A DNA stretch of 64,000 bases from NCBI GenBank assembly GCA_032622095.1, contig CP136062.1, positions 144,668,351 through 144,732,350 on the forward strand, in the 5' to 3' direction. Under the pieces are notes generated by a model that ran no database searches, had not been told where the DNA came from, and was given only the letters and a program-made list of their open reading frames with translations. Each line of letters opens with the position of its first letter. Positions within the stretch are counted from its first letter, which is position 1. Shown here piece by piece: positions 11,846 through 24,059 of this stretch. This DNA is from Siphonodentalium dalli (taxonomy: Eukaryota; Mollusca; Scaphopoda; Gadilida; Siphonodentaliidae). The position numbers and the translations under genes are program-made.

Positions 11846-12890
11846 ACCCCCAATATTCGTGTTCGTCTGGGGTCTCAGGACAGCTGTTCGGTGGGCTACC
11901 ATATGAGTGCGGACATCGTTTAGTCCATCTTGGATTCTTGGTGTTCGTCTGGGGTCTCAGGACATCTGTTCGGTGGGTTGCCATGATTGTGAGTGCGGAC
12001 ACCGTTTAGTCGATCTTGGTGTTCGTCTGGGATCTCAGGACAGCTGCTCGGTGGTTTGCCATGTGAGTGCGGACACCGTTTAGTTGATCTTGGTGTTCGT
12101 CTGGGATCTCATGATAGCTGCTCGGTGGGCTGCCATGTGAGTGCTAACATCGTTTAGTCTTGGTGTTCGTCTGGGGTCTAAGGACAGCTGCTCGGCGGGC
12201 TGCCATGTGAGTGCGGACATAGTTTAGTCGATCTTGGTGTTCGTCTGGGGTCTCAGGACAGCTGTTCGGTGGGTTGCAATGAGAGTGCCGACACCGTTTA
12301 GTCGATCTTGGTGTTCGTCTGGGGTCTCAGAACAGCTCTTCTGTGGGTTGCCATGATGTGAGTGCTGACATCGTTTAGTCGATCTTGGTATTCGTCTGGG
12401 ATCTCAGGATTGCTGCTCGACGGGCTGCCATGTGAGTACTGACATCGTTTAGTCGATCTTGGTGTTCGTCTGGGGTCTCAGGACAGCTGTTCGGTGGGTT
12501 TGCATGATGTGAGTGCTGACATCGTTCAGTCGATCTTGGTGTTCGTCTGGGGTCTCAGGACAGCTGTTCGGTGGGTTGCCATGTGAGTGCGGACATCGTT
12601 TAGTCGATCTTGGTGTTCGTTTGGGATCTCAGGACAGCTGCTCGGCGGGCTGCCATGTGAGTGCTGACATCTTATAGTCTTGGTGTTCGTCTGGGGTCTC
12701 AGGCCAGCTGTTCGGTGTGTTGCCATGTGAGTGCGGGCATATTTTTAGTCGATCGTGGTGTTCGTCTGGGATCTCAGGACATCTGCTCGGCGGCCTGCCA
12801 TGTGAGTGCGGACTTCGTTTATTAGTCTATCTTGAAGTTCGCCTGGTGTCTCAGCTGCTCGTGTTGCAGACTTTCTCTCGTTGTCGGTTT
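11846..12890. repeat. 74-bp tandem array, right arm (about 14 units, inverted)
   Basis: Reverse-complement of the left-arm unit, recognised by GTGTTCGTCTGGGGTCTCAG repeated every 74-77 bp. The frame-shifting AGGAC/AGGAT pentamer sits at the same place in each unit. The array is longer than its left partner, so the two changed copy number independently. Confidence 0.9.
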
Positions 12891-12919
12891 TTCTTGACTT
12901 GAAGCGGTTTGGAGGCATG
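12737..12919 (-). pseudogene. N-terminal remnant of a Helitron-type protein (right arm)
   Basis: Mirror of 5601-5775. On the minus strand an ATG at 12919 begins the same basic N-terminus and the first 23-residue unit, then the frame is lost in the array. Both arms kept the same start, so they derive from one element. Confidence 0.6.
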
Positions 12920-13219
12920 GTTGTCGGGGATCATATATATTAGATATATATCGGACTGTCAACTATGGTGACGACTTACTGAGTGAACAGACAATGCATG
13001 TGATAACGTACGCGCTATGATATGCGCTCGAGTGAACTGTGAATGTGACAATATGTGATTGTGTTGTTGGAGTCAGTTTTTGATTATGTAGTTAGGAATA
13101 AAGGTGTTTTATATACAGTATTTCGCTTGTTCGACTCCTTCGATCTTCCCGATATATTTTTTTTTATCCGAACTTCCCGACAATGGTGCCGTAAAACAAT
13201 GAGCGTGTTCGTAACAATG

Positions 13220-14167
13220 CTTTGTTAGTTAGTGTCATTATGTTTGAGTGTCCCACTCTTTTGGTTACAATAAGTTGGTCTTCAAAGAATGATTCAAGTT
13301 TAAATTATAAATATGTTGTAGAGTACGGTTCTACGCCAGTTGAGAGTGCATGTCTCCTGCATCTTGACAGTCAATTCATTAAGAGTGTATGTGTCGTCGT
13401 TTGATGCTTTCATCCATTCGCACAATTTTATGAATGCTGTATGTCTGATATTGTAGAATTGTCGACCTGGTTGGTTGAACTGTCCATCTGTACTTGTATC
13501 TTGAAATTGAAGAGGTGAGTTCTTTCCAGTTCGGAAATTAACACCGCATAACTGGTGGTATGAGGCGTCAGCTGCCAGAAAAAAAATCTGATATACTAAA
13601 TAGACGGTGCCGAACTTGTGTTGACCACAGGTCTCGCCTATTATCGCAATGTCTGGTTATCTCTTCGTTGAAATTTAATATCCTAACTGAAAACACAAAG
13701 CTCTTCTCGCGTCTTTGTTTGGCCGTAATTGTCTGGCCGCAGAATAGACAGTCATTCTTTAGATTCAAATTTGTTGTGTCGCATCGCAGCACCCTGTCAA
13801 GTTTGACCTGAAACGAAAGAGTACGACAATGGTAGTGATGCGAAATGACATAAGTATAACCTTACTCCGAAAACAAATTATTACAGATTACAAAGATAAA
13901 CTTTTCGGCCGTTGTAATTCCAACAAAGGGCGATATATTGTGAAAATTGGCGAGCGGAACCCAAATTCGAACTTGACCTGTATTTTGAGCTAGTATACTC
14001 ACATAACAAATTTCATTCCCTTCAGTTTAGGCTTACTAAATTTATCGTCCGGAGACGAACATCTAGTGTACATTCCAACAAAATGGGCCATAACCTTGCA
14101 ATAATCCACTTACATGACTGTAGCTAATAACATATATAAACTAGAGGTCAGATTCCATGGAATCAGA
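13220..14167. other. Intergenic, no gene seen
   Basis: Overlapping reading frames on both strands at 13560-13811 carry no motif. No repeat structure recognised. Confidence 0.4.
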
Positions 14168-14182
14168 TATACTTCCATGGTA

Positions 14183-14232
14183 TGCCATCCAATCCCATCC
14201 CATCCCATCCCATCCCATCCCATCCCATCCCA
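14183..14232. repeat. (CATCC)n microsatellite
   Basis: About nine uninterrupted CCATC pentamers. Confidence 0.95.
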
Positions 14233-14397
14233 TGTGAGTGTTATGCGTATATGTGTGTTCCTCTTCACGCGAATGCATATTGGTGCTTTATGATCCGATG
14301 GTGGAATTGCATTGACATTTCTAAATCTAATATATATTTTGGGACTTCTGTCTGTCTGTTTGTTTGTCTGTTAGCTACGGCCGGGAACACTGCTGGA

Positions 14398-14735
14398 CAG
14401 ATTTTGACGAAATTAGATAAATATGGGTACTTTTGTCCAGGGAGTGTTTTTGACGGGTCAAATCGTGACCCCCGACCCGACCTTGACATTTAAAACGGTC
14501 AATCTAAGGTCAAATCGGGTAAAACAGACCGTTTCCACGAAATTTGATACATAGGGATACTTTTGTCCGGGAAGTGTTTTGGGCGGGTCAAATCGTGACT
14601 CCGACCTGACATTGACCTTCGAAATGGTCAGTTCAAGGTCAAATCGGGTAAAACGAACGGATTTCGACAAAATTTGATACCTAGGGAAACTTTTGTCCGG
14701 GGAGTATTTTGGACAAGTCAAATCGTGACAATAGG
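14398..14735. repeat. 131-bp tandem repeat, about 2.5 units
   Basis: ACTTTTGTCC(A/G)GGGAGTG recurs at 14428, 14559 and 14691, with TCAAATCGTGAC and GGTCAAATCGGGTAAAAC in each full unit. Each unit also contains TCTAAGGTCA or TTCAAGGTCA, a monomeric nuclear-receptor-like site. Confidence 0.85.
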
Positions 14736-15640
14736 TTACTTTTATAGTAGAGCGGACATACCCATATAGTATATAGCATATTCATGCATTTGCCTTGCTT
14801 CTTGATAAGTCCGTTTGAATTTGCGTCACGAAAAGAGGGTTTGAATTTGAGTAATATATATCACCCGTTACAACGTTATACGCTACCAGGGTTAAATCGC
14901 CCACTCTAAATCTTTAAATGGCGTACTAATCTTGCGTTTAGATACTACTAATCACATCCGCTCGTCGAAAAGTTTTTATCTCAATATCTGATTTTCGGAG
15001 TAATTTGGCCCATTTGATCTTCGGTGGAATTTGCCAAATCTGAACCCAACCGATACAAACACTCCCTTGAGCAGGTTGCGTTTATAGTAGAGAGGTCATA
15101 TTTTGAAGGCATACCTACAGTATACCGGCTTACGCGCCACCGCATTAAACTCGCTCCTTCGTTAGCCTATTTAGATTTGGAGCTAAAAATTGATTAGTGA
15201 TAGACTACTTCAGTATACATATTTATGTTATATAGCGTTGTTACGAGTAAACCGTTGCATCTGAAATTTAGAAAATCGCACTGTAGATGCGCGTGAACAC
15301 TACCCATCAGACGTACTCGTCAAAAAAAAATTATCTCGATGTTTGAATCCCCCCCCCCCCTTTGCAATTTCGTGAAATTTTCCAAGTCTCAACCCACCCC
15401 GACTCGCATTCTCCGTTGGACAGGTTACCTTTAAAGCATAGCTGTCAAACTTTTGGGACGTACATACAGTATGTCAACGTACATGCTACGACATTAACTT
15501 GCTCTTTAATTAGCCGGTTTGGATTTGGCGGGAAAAATAGGTGGAACATTTCCGTACCCCGTAACGCGGAAAGTCATGGGAAAAAACATTTTTAAGCGGT
15601 ACATTCAGGTCAGAATTACCCGCCGAATTCGGAATATGCA
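14735..15640. repeat. Diverged repeat, about 345-bp spacing, three units
   Basis: A landmark of the form GGTTACTTTTATAGTAGAG(C/A)GG recurs near 14735, 15076 and 15423, each followed by a similar block ending in CTC(G/C)CT/GCTCTTTAATTAGCC. A C12 run lies at 15349-15360. Confidence 0.6.
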
Positions 15641-16221
15641 ATAACAAATTTAGAGCTCTAAAAAAAATCGGTTTGTTCATTCTGGTGTATAGTGTGTGCC
15701 TAGTTATGGGCGGTTAACTCCGCAGGGAAAGCGCGGACACAAGTTGTGATGCCCGTGGGCAGTAGGGCATATCGAGGTGTGCATACGGTCCAATTTTCGA
15801 TGCTCAGCTCCTTATAATTTCCGAGATAGTAAAGTGACATTTTTTCATATAAAGGGAGATAACTCAGCTGGGTAAACGCGGACAATATTCGCTATACGAC
15901 AATTAGTTAGATCCCATTACCACCAACATACATACCAAATATGACTTCTGTACTCCTCATACTTTCGGAGATTAAGGCGCCGAAAAATGGTTAAGTATAA
16001 TAATAATAATAATAGTGAAAAATAATCGAAAAAGGGCCATAACTCCGTCAAAAATCATTGCACCGAAGTCCGGATACCATTATATTCAGTAGACCTCCGA
16101 TGCCTACATTCGCTAGAGATTTCGCGTTCCTACTGCAATTAGTTTCTGAGTATTTCCAAATAAACGGAAAACGACCCCAGTAGAAAAACAATATACTTCT
16201 TGGTTACACCATGGAAGTATA

Positions 16222-17083
16222 ATTACCAAACGGCGGCTGATCCAACTGAAGTTTTCTGTTAATATTGGCCTAAATGTCTTATGTGCACTATTCCTGCTTA
16301 TCGGATTTATTTATTCTATGCATTCGAAGTCGGATTTATAATACCACAAGCAGCTCTTGACCAACAAAAGTTATCGAATGAGGCCCGGTTACCGACCTGA
16401 ATATACCCAGTCGTTGCCTGTGCTTTAAAACGGACTGTCGTGATTTCATTTTCGTATCGTGGGTCGGGTAACTACCAAATGTTCAGGAATGTAGCTGCAG
16501 GATATCGCAGAAAGATCTGATGCCCAACTTTGAACTAGATCATGCCCCATTCATGCAGGGGAGGTCTTTATTATCCGAATGCCCACCCCCCAGATTTGGA
16601 TTATTATTCCAATTTAACTCATAATTTTCAGAAACCCTCTGACATCTTTTTCCCATGTCTGATCTACCAATACAGTGTCAAAAGATTGACATTTTTCGAA
16701 TTTTTACTTGCAAATTCTTCCGATTATAACAAATTGCATTCCATCAATCTTTACCAGCATTCCATGTCGCTACTGTACGTCCCTGCATTTGCTTTTTGTA
16801 AGAATTTAACTTGGTTTCACAGCCCATATCAGTAACGCTCACCGGTGGAGCAATCGTTTTATTGAATGATCGGGAGTGCACAATTGGTCAATCAAGACGT
16901 GTGGCGTGAATACAACCTTTCGGTCAGGCCAATTGTAATCAGGATATGACAGCTTTAGAGCACATGTGATGACAAAAAGATCTTTATTGTAAATAAAGGT
17001 CGGTCACCGGACCTCAATGGATAACATACATTGGGCGAGGGCTGATTGGTGTGTTATAAAAAAAACCTACCTGTGTTATAAGG
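16222..17083. other. Intergenic, no gene seen
   Basis: A 97-codon frame at 16542-16835 has no recognisable domain and AT-rich codon use like its surroundings; judged chance. Confidence 0.4.
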
Positions 17084-18464
17084 GTCTATTCTCATTGCAC
17101 ACGAGCGTGCGATTAATCGCAGCGTTTTTTAAGGTCGAGCGGCTCTATATGTGTGTTCGATGGCATTCCTTCCTCCCACTGCTAATAGTTCCCCCAATAG
17201 GGGTGGGGGTCTGACGAACACATTCATACACAGGTCTATAGGGTGGGTTGGATGATGATAAAGTACTTTCGGTTGGGGGTGACCACATACAGGCCTATAT
17301 ATGCTGACACATTAACTCAGTTAGATTTACTCAGGTATAAGTTGAGTATAACGAGCCATGCCATCAAAATGACATAAGTTTTGAGGACACAATTATATCT
17401 AGCTAATTATAATTAGAAATAGAGTGTTCAATTCCATGTAGTTGGGCATAAATATGCATATTTTATTCCAGCTTGAAACGTATATAACACTATATAGTAC
17501 GATCACAACCCAGATTACAGGAGTTTTATGTATATATTTGTTATTATCACTCAAGATTATCAAAAGTGTACGATTCAAGTGGTTGAATTAGATCTTTCAA
17601 CATTTTACCTTATAGTTAGTTAGGTCTGACAAAAATCGTCTTTCTGAAAAAAGCTCATTAAAAACATTTGTACTCAAACATATGATATCCAGTAAAAATT
17701 ATGGGGAAAGAGGGGATGAGACCCCAATTTGTTGGGAGAAAAACAAATAGATTTGCATGTAGGGAGGATGGTAGACCCATGGTTGGAAGGGATTTTTATG
17801 TTCAACCCTGTGTATGAACGTTTTTTTTCAGACCCCCTCCCCCATCATCGAGTGCTCATTTGTATAGCCGCTGGCAACAGCGACAACGCGGTACCACCAT
17901 TCATATAGAATAAGTGATGGGACTCAGAATTCGACCTTAAGAGTCACACACGCAACGTTTCAGGTCGAATTCTGTCGCCAGGACGCTGTTCGATTGCATG
18001 AGCGATTGATTTCAATTTGATCGCCATTGGCGGCTTATCACCAGTGATCGCACATGCTAAACGGCACATGACTATCAATCTATATATTCACAATCTTGGG
18101 TACAGTGTTGCGCGAGACTGACAGGTAATATAATTCGACTGAATTCTACAAAAATCACCACTGATGCTAGCGATACCTTGGAAACTTCTTTCCAAGCCAT
18201 TTCCTTTCCGTACTTCATTTATTATTTTATCGCCCATCAGTTATGAGAATGACTGTACCCGGATAGTATATGTGACCGAGTGAACCATGCCATTCTCCGT
18301 AACGGCTATCTCGATGACGAGGTTGATTGCATAAGATGATTGGTCACGAATAGGACGTGGTTGTCCGAGGAAGGTAATTGATCACGAATCGCTCTGTGTT
18401 ATGTTAACACGCACCTTAAAAAACGCTGCGATTAATCGCACGCGCGTGTGCAATGAGAATAGAC
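17084..18464. mobile_element. 1.38 kb element with 52-bp inverted ends
   Basis: GTCTATTCTCATTGCACACG at 17084 continues to AAGGT at 17135 and is found inverted at 18413-18464 with about two mismatches. The ends include the palindrome GCGATTAATCGC. No long coding frame is inside, so it is non-autonomous. No clear target-site duplication was found; class unknown. Confidence 0.75.
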
Positions 18465-18774
18465 CATAACTTGGGCAGCAGAAAAACAGTCGTTTGTGCT
18501 TGTCCTTTTACGCTTAACAGTGTGTACACTGGCAGCATTGCCTGTCGCATCCATATTTTGTTCCTGAAATTAAAAGAATATGAGCTAATTGTAATCTAGT
18601 CTTTCATAACATTGAGTAAACAGACATTAGTCACGTTGAATTAAACTTGGACATTGTTAGCATTTCTCTGATTACCGATATATTAAAGTCTGGTTTAAAG
18701 TACAATGACCGAAATATCATAAAACTAGAAAGTTAATAGTTAAGCACCTCTCCTCTCAAATATATAGGTCAGTG

Positions 18775-19186
18775 GACTTGCCCCACACATTCTGTAACCA
18801 AAAGAAAATAGTCAGTCACCACTCTGTCCTCTACATGGGATTTCAAATTTTGAGCAGCACCCCCAAGGCACTGGCAAATGCCCTTACCCTACCCATTCTC
18901 TAACCAAAAGAAAATAAGTCAGTCACCATGCACTCTGTCCTCTATATGGGATTTAAAATTTGAGCAGCACTCTCCCCCCCCCCCCCCCCCTAGGCGCTGG
19001 CCAGAGCACTTGCCCCACCCATACTCTAACCAAAGAAAATAAGTCAGTCACCACTCTGTCCTCTATATCGGATTTAAAATTTGAGCAGCACTCCTCCCCC
19101 TAGGCGCTGGCCAGTGCACTTGCCCCACCCATTCTCTAACCAAAAGAAAATAAGTCAGTCACCACTATCCTCTATATGAGCTCCAA
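18775..19186. repeat. Tandem repeat, about 115-125 bp, four units
   Basis: Each unit has CCCCACCCATTCTCTAACCA, AAGAAAATAAGTCAGTCACC, a TCCTCTATATGGGATTTAAA block and GAGCAGCACTC. The third unit contains a C18 run (18974-18991). Confidence 0.9.
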
Positions 19187-20830
19187 ATATTCAAAACAAA
19201 TGTAACAATAACGTAATGTACCCCCTAAAGCCCCTCCCAATATTAATTCGACTTGAAGACACCACAATCTGCAGTTATCCGATATGCATTAAATGTAAAG
19301 GTAAATTATCTTGCAAATGTAGAGCTTTGGTTGAGTTCTCAATAATTACGTGCGCTCGCGCAACAGTATGGCGATCAGACAGATTCGTAGGTTGGTGTCA
19401 CTCTACTCCGTTTCACTCCATGACGTCACCAAAAACGACGTAAAACCTCGTGGCGTTCTGACATTTTTACTGTGCCGCGCTTTTGCTATGTTTATTTTAT
19501 GTGTTGTTTTCGATTATTTGTTTGTCGCCGATATCGCCATTTGTCGGGATTCCCTGTTTCTATATTTAAAACTGGCATGCTCGTAGTGAGCCTCGATTTC
19601 AATTTTTCTCCCAGGTCAAAATACGTCAGAGTTATGACAAAAATAGATCGACCTACATTTTCTCCATCAGAACTCTACATCAAAGAGTCTATAGACTCCT
19701 TCGGGACCTACATAGACTCCTTCATTTGGGTATTTTTACTTATAATTGGGAAGTTTTATCATTTTTGGTTCGTGCAAAGACCTCTTTTTATCGTGCGGGA
19801 AAAAAGAGACATTCAAAACGCGATTTCGTAATTCGACGCAATAGGCTGAATAGCCTAACCTTCAGCCGAGTTCCGGGTCAAATACGACGAATGACGTAAC
19901 ACAAAACAAAACGCATTTGTTGACACAAACACTGTTTGAAGAGTTTATTATTACATAAAATGATCGTTATTGATTAATTATTGATTAATTATTGATATTT
20001 ATTGTTGCATATTGGCTGCTATCAATATTTACACAAATGGTATTAATTATTTCTTATAATTGCTCCTTTGGTCAACTTTGACTATCGGAAAATGAATATC
20101 AAAATATGCCGCTGAAAAAAATGTAATCGATATTAAAGTCTCATCCTTTCGGCAACATGGAATTGGTTTTAATTACTTAAATGATTAATATAGTAATTTG
20201 CCTTTTATCTGTGATGAAATGAGAAATGGTAATTGTATTTTTTTGCTAACATTAAATTAAATTAAATAAATTAAGTAAAATACAGTGAAGTTATTTTTTA
20301 AATTATTTTTTATTACATTTTTGCGCACGTTGGCATCTCTCTGAGTGCATTCTAGTTTCAGTTAGTGGTGATTACGTCGACGACGTAATTATTACATCAT
20401 CAATATATATGGTGATATGAATCTGGAAATTTTGACAGTAACTTGTAAAAATAGTGGCATTTTTTCGGATGACATCAATCATTACTCTACGCCACGATAC
20501 GTATACTGTAAATAGGTATCATACTAGAAGTATACACTGAATGTGTATTGCTATAAATTAATGCATTGGATAGGCATATAGTTCCCCATATGATAATGGG
20601 ACCTGCTAGCAACTCTGTTCAAAATGTATGATTAAACTTAATACTTACACTCTAACGCGAAGCCATCTGTTGTGATTTCTTCCAAAAACTATAGTAAAAA
20701 TGTATCAAAATAATATGTATTTATGAAGGCAACACCGTTCTGCATTCAGATAACGACAGCTTTAAGTACATCTTCTGATAGTTGATATAAGTATTTGTGA
20801 TACATATGACGGGGAAGGTTTGGAACTTCA
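19187..20830. other. Intergenic; strongly AT-rich toward the right
   Basis: Two CRE-like TGACGTCA/TGACGTAA sites occur at 19421 and 19892, and a palindromic ATTACGTCGACGACGTAAT lies at 20370-20388. The frame at 19472-19831 shows no family I recognise. From 19930 onward the DNA is mostly A and T. Confidence 0.4.
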
Positions 20831-20989
20831 AACTAAATCAAATGCTCAATATGAGCAGTATTGAGCACACGGCTTTATGTTCTATCAAAGTCAGAAACAC
20901 TATGTGGTTGTAAATGTGAATAATTGCTAATATTAATGAGTTCCGTAACCATATCTGTACAAATACCGCAGTATTTTGCTTATCACGAA

Positions 20990-22450
20990 AGTGTGCCACC
21001 AACTTTGAGAGTCTATATCTCAGTAATGAGTTGATATTATTGGTAAAAAATATAATTCTACACAAAGCGTTGGTCTTCTAAATTATTTAAAATCTATTTT
21101 CGTCTCTCCAAATCTTTAATTTCAATCAAGTGGGTCAAAGATATATGATAACATCGAAAAAAAAAAAATTGTTTGGCAATGACCTTGACCTTTGTATATA
21201 ACCTTGACCTTCGGAAAAGGTGATCATCATTTCAAAAGTTAGGCAACAATGAGTGTTCATATAAACCAACATAATATTTGAGATAATTTAAATAATTCTT
21301 GCCACACACGCAATTTAACACCCAGTTTTCACAATCAGTTAAAATCATCCCTCGTTGCCATGGAAACAGAAATTTTGCTATTTGTCCAAAATATTGTTCT
21401 CTAAAATTTCCGTATGTTGTATAAACGGACTTACTCTATACCATGGCACCTTTGCCATTAGTGTTGCAATTAGTTTGGGGTTAAACCCTAATTCGCCTGT
21501 ACTATAAGGGCTTATACGAAGCGGTCTGGTTCATGGACTATACATATCCTATTCTATACATGTATGTATGGCCATGGGTCCTATGACTATGTATATGTGC
21601 CTGGGTCCTAACCCAACTATTGTAGGCTAGGTCCATAGCTAACATATTGGTGGCTGGCCCTATGTTCTTCATATATAGTAGAGTGGGACCTGACTTACAT
21701 TATACATCTCGCTGTGTTGGTCTATGGCTTATATAACTATTATGGTCATGCCTCATATAAAATATAAGCAACGACTTTTCAACTCTCACTTTGAATTCCC
21801 GATATCTGAACTGGTGGAGCATAACGGATAATTGTACCCATATGGAAACTAAATTTGTAGCACGTTCTGGTTAGGCTCACATTGGCACCATAAAAAAAGA
21901 GTATAGTTAAAACTACAATAATATCAGTACATATTTAGTATTTCAGGTATGGCCCTGGCAACAGACTCCACTCATATAAGTAAGAATTATATGGTAGGCC
22001 TACTGTTTTCAGCCAGCTCAACACTAACAACAACTATTATCATTGTTTTCAACACAAAAGTGCTATTGGTGTAGTTTAGTTTGTTAAAGCAACCATAATA
22101 TCAGTCATATGTGCATTTTTATATTTTGGGTGTCTCCCTAGCAACCGTCACCACATGTAAGTAAAACATATGGCAGTTTTTCAGTCAGGTCAAAACTGAC
22201 AACAATTGTTTTCACCATAAAAATGTTACACGACGTAATTTAGTTTGTTAGAACTCACATAATATCAGTCATATGCATTAATTCTATGCCGGGTAGTTGC
22301 ATAGCAACCGTTGCTAAGCAAGGATCTGTTGCGAATTTCGCCACACGTGAAAATGAGCAGTAGTGTATAAGAAACATATGTGCCAAGTGCCATGCTTTTA
22401 TCACCTTTTTCACAATTGTGGTGTTTTCTACAACAACTGTTTGGACTAGC
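20990..22450. repeat. Dispersed repeat with X-box and nuclear-receptor-like sites, copy 1
   Basis: TGACCTTGACCTTTGTATAT then CCTTGACCTTCGG (about 21179-21213), GTTGCCATGGAAAC (21354-21367) and GTTGCATAGCAAC followed by GTTGCTAAGC (22296-22319) all recur in a related block at 42018-42600. The segment from 22296 to about 22440 aligns with 42026-42170, including GAAACATATGT and CATGCTTTTAT. The order of the blocks differs between copies. Non-coding. Confidence 0.65.
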
Positions 22451-23269
22451 AGAAGAGCAAAATGTGACGAGAGCCAGTTTACGGGGTAGGTTATGTTTTT
22501 ACAAGTAATGGCCACTTATCATAGGTATAGTTGCTAATTCTGCATAATATATTGAAGGAGTGATGTATGTGCAGTTTTTAAAACAAATAGTTCGCGCCTA
22601 CGTAATAAGTAGCCTAAGAAATTTGACATCGACTACGACAGTTTGTCTGAAAAAATCGTCATTTTTCGGGGTCATTAAGTTATTTTTGTCCATATCTGCG
22701 AAATGCATTCAAATCCCCCCGTTCAATTGGTATATCTGAATCGAGAATTGTGTAGAGAACACTATTGGGTACATTTGGTATATGTTTCGGCTGAAAAATT
22801 GATATAGCATCCAATTATTCCCATGATTGTAAAAAATATAAAAGTTTGTTTTTTTATATGGAAAAAATGGTTTAACTCAGAAAGCTCAACTCGGATTTTA
22901 GGGGACTTTTCGTGACGCATCCGCGATGTTATGGCCTAAATAATATAAAAAAAATCAGCTTTCCCCTATTTATTTCCTTACTTTTCCCCTTTCACGCCTA
23001 ATGTGCCTGGACTAATAGGTAGTTTGATTTTGATTGGATTCGGTGTTTTTTCTGCCCTTTTTGATTATGAGAAAGAACGGAGGTTTGGGTTGCATTTATG
23101 ACTGTTTATTAGTTGTGGATAATATAAAATACATGCAAATAATAATGACAAAAACATGAGGAACAAACATTAACGAACTAGAAACTTATAAACGACAACA
23201 ACATGCTCAATAACGGCATAACTTGGCCATCTCATCCAGAAACTCTACTTCATCTATCTCGCCCCAAGT
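22451..23269. other. No gene seen
   Basis: AT-rich stretch with no exon-like sequence. It may belong to the flank or untranslated end of the transposon relic at 23274-24700. Confidence 0.35.
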
Positions 23270-23273
23270 ACAC

Positions 23274-23860
23274 TCACTTGAAATGACATCTGGAATTTTC
23301 TAAGGCACGATACTTTCTCTTATGTGGGGTCACTCTGTCGCCCGCACTTATCTGTAATAGCTTACATTCACTGACTGCTTGCTCCTTCTTTATGAAGTCT
23401 ATCAGCCGGAATAAGTTTGGATGTGAGCCCGCTATCCACAGTTGCAGTTTTCTGTGCAACCCGTGGTTCGTGGTCCTTGACACAACAGTGTCAGTGGTTC
23501 CACATAGTTCTTCCTTGGTTACCCTCCACCAGACGGCTGTCTTATAGTCTGTAAACTGTCAGTACCCTGGGGTAGACTTGTTGGTCATTGGTCAGTAAAA
23601 TTTCGTGCCTTCGAGTGTGGTGAAACAAGCATCGCTGATCTGGTCAACCGGTAGAAATGGCAGTGCGATGGCTCTTATTAATGGTTTCACGATTGGGTCG
23701 TCGTATTCTTTCTTCATCCTGAATGTTTTCGTGGCATATTTCATTACACTATGGTTGTAGTGGAAGAAGCAACCTTTGATGATGGCTGTCGAGAAAGTCA
23801 ATCTATGGGCGTTGTGAGCAGCATTTATGTTTCGGTGAAAGATTGATGGCTGTTTCTACT
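23274..23860 (-). pseudogene. MULE-type transposase, C-terminal relic
   Basis: Read on the minus strand, 23860 to 23592 gives AFSTAIIKGCFFHY-like sequence (here HRLTFSTAIIKGCFFHYNHS), then IVKPLIRAIALPFLPVDQIS. This is the stretch after the catalytic acids of MULE-family transposases (GC-FHF ... LALPFLP). After a stop it resumes at about 23530 with TDTVVSRTTNHGLHRKLQ and HPNLFRLIDFIKKEQ, matching the family's R-T-N-N-H-x-E-G-W-H and HP-N-I-F-x-L-I motifs. Length is about 190 residues with at least one stop or frame change near 23585, and the usual N, E and W of the TNNHVEGWH motif are altered. It is dead. Confidence 0.75.
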
Positions 23861-24059
23861 ATATGGTTCTTTGTATTAATAGTAGCACAACAAGTCTTTA
23901 CACAACAAACCTGCCTTTGGAATAAACGATGTATTACCTAGATAATTTGCCATTTTGATTTATGAAAGATTGCGAATGTATGATTTGGGGGGATAGCCCC
24001 GGGATGGTCGAAAGGGCCGATATGCCCTTTCCTTCACCCCTCATATCATTGCCTTTTAT

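Larger units (their letters stand above)
5316..13219. mobile_element. 7.9 kb imperfect palindrome built from Helitron-derived sequence
   Basis: The outer ends are inverted: CATTGTTACGAACACGCTC at 5316 matches the complement of the end at 13219. The outer arms (5316-6383 and 11846-13219) hold arrays of the same 74-bp unit in opposite orientation. The inner arms (about 6713-7690 and 9815-11078) are also inverted copies. The arms differ in cargo: the left keeps a helicase C-terminus (6383-6670), while the right has an unrelated 0.75 kb stretch with a 29-36 bp minisatellite. On the right the inner arm is duplicated in tandem. This looks like head-to-head non-autonomous Helitron relatives or one element that gained an inverted copy. 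Confidence 0.7.
14168..16221. mobile_element. Candidate 2.05 kb element with short inverted ends
   Basis: TATACTTCCATGGT at 14168-14181 is repeated inverted as ACCATGGAAGTATA at 16208-16221. Between them lie a CATCC microsatellite, a 131-bp tandem repeat and a roughly 345-bp diverged tandem repeat. No transposase is seen. The inverted ends are only 14 bp and no clear target duplication was found, so the boundaries are tentative. Confidence 0.5.

Noticed and set aside
13150-13219. TGGTGCCGTAAAAC read as an LTR primer-binding site
   Set aside because: No matching second LTR or retroviral-type pol was found; the position is explained by the palindrome end.
19472-19831. 119-codon frame with a hydrophobic end
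   Set aside because: No family match that I recognise, no splice or promoter context, and AT-rich codons like the background.
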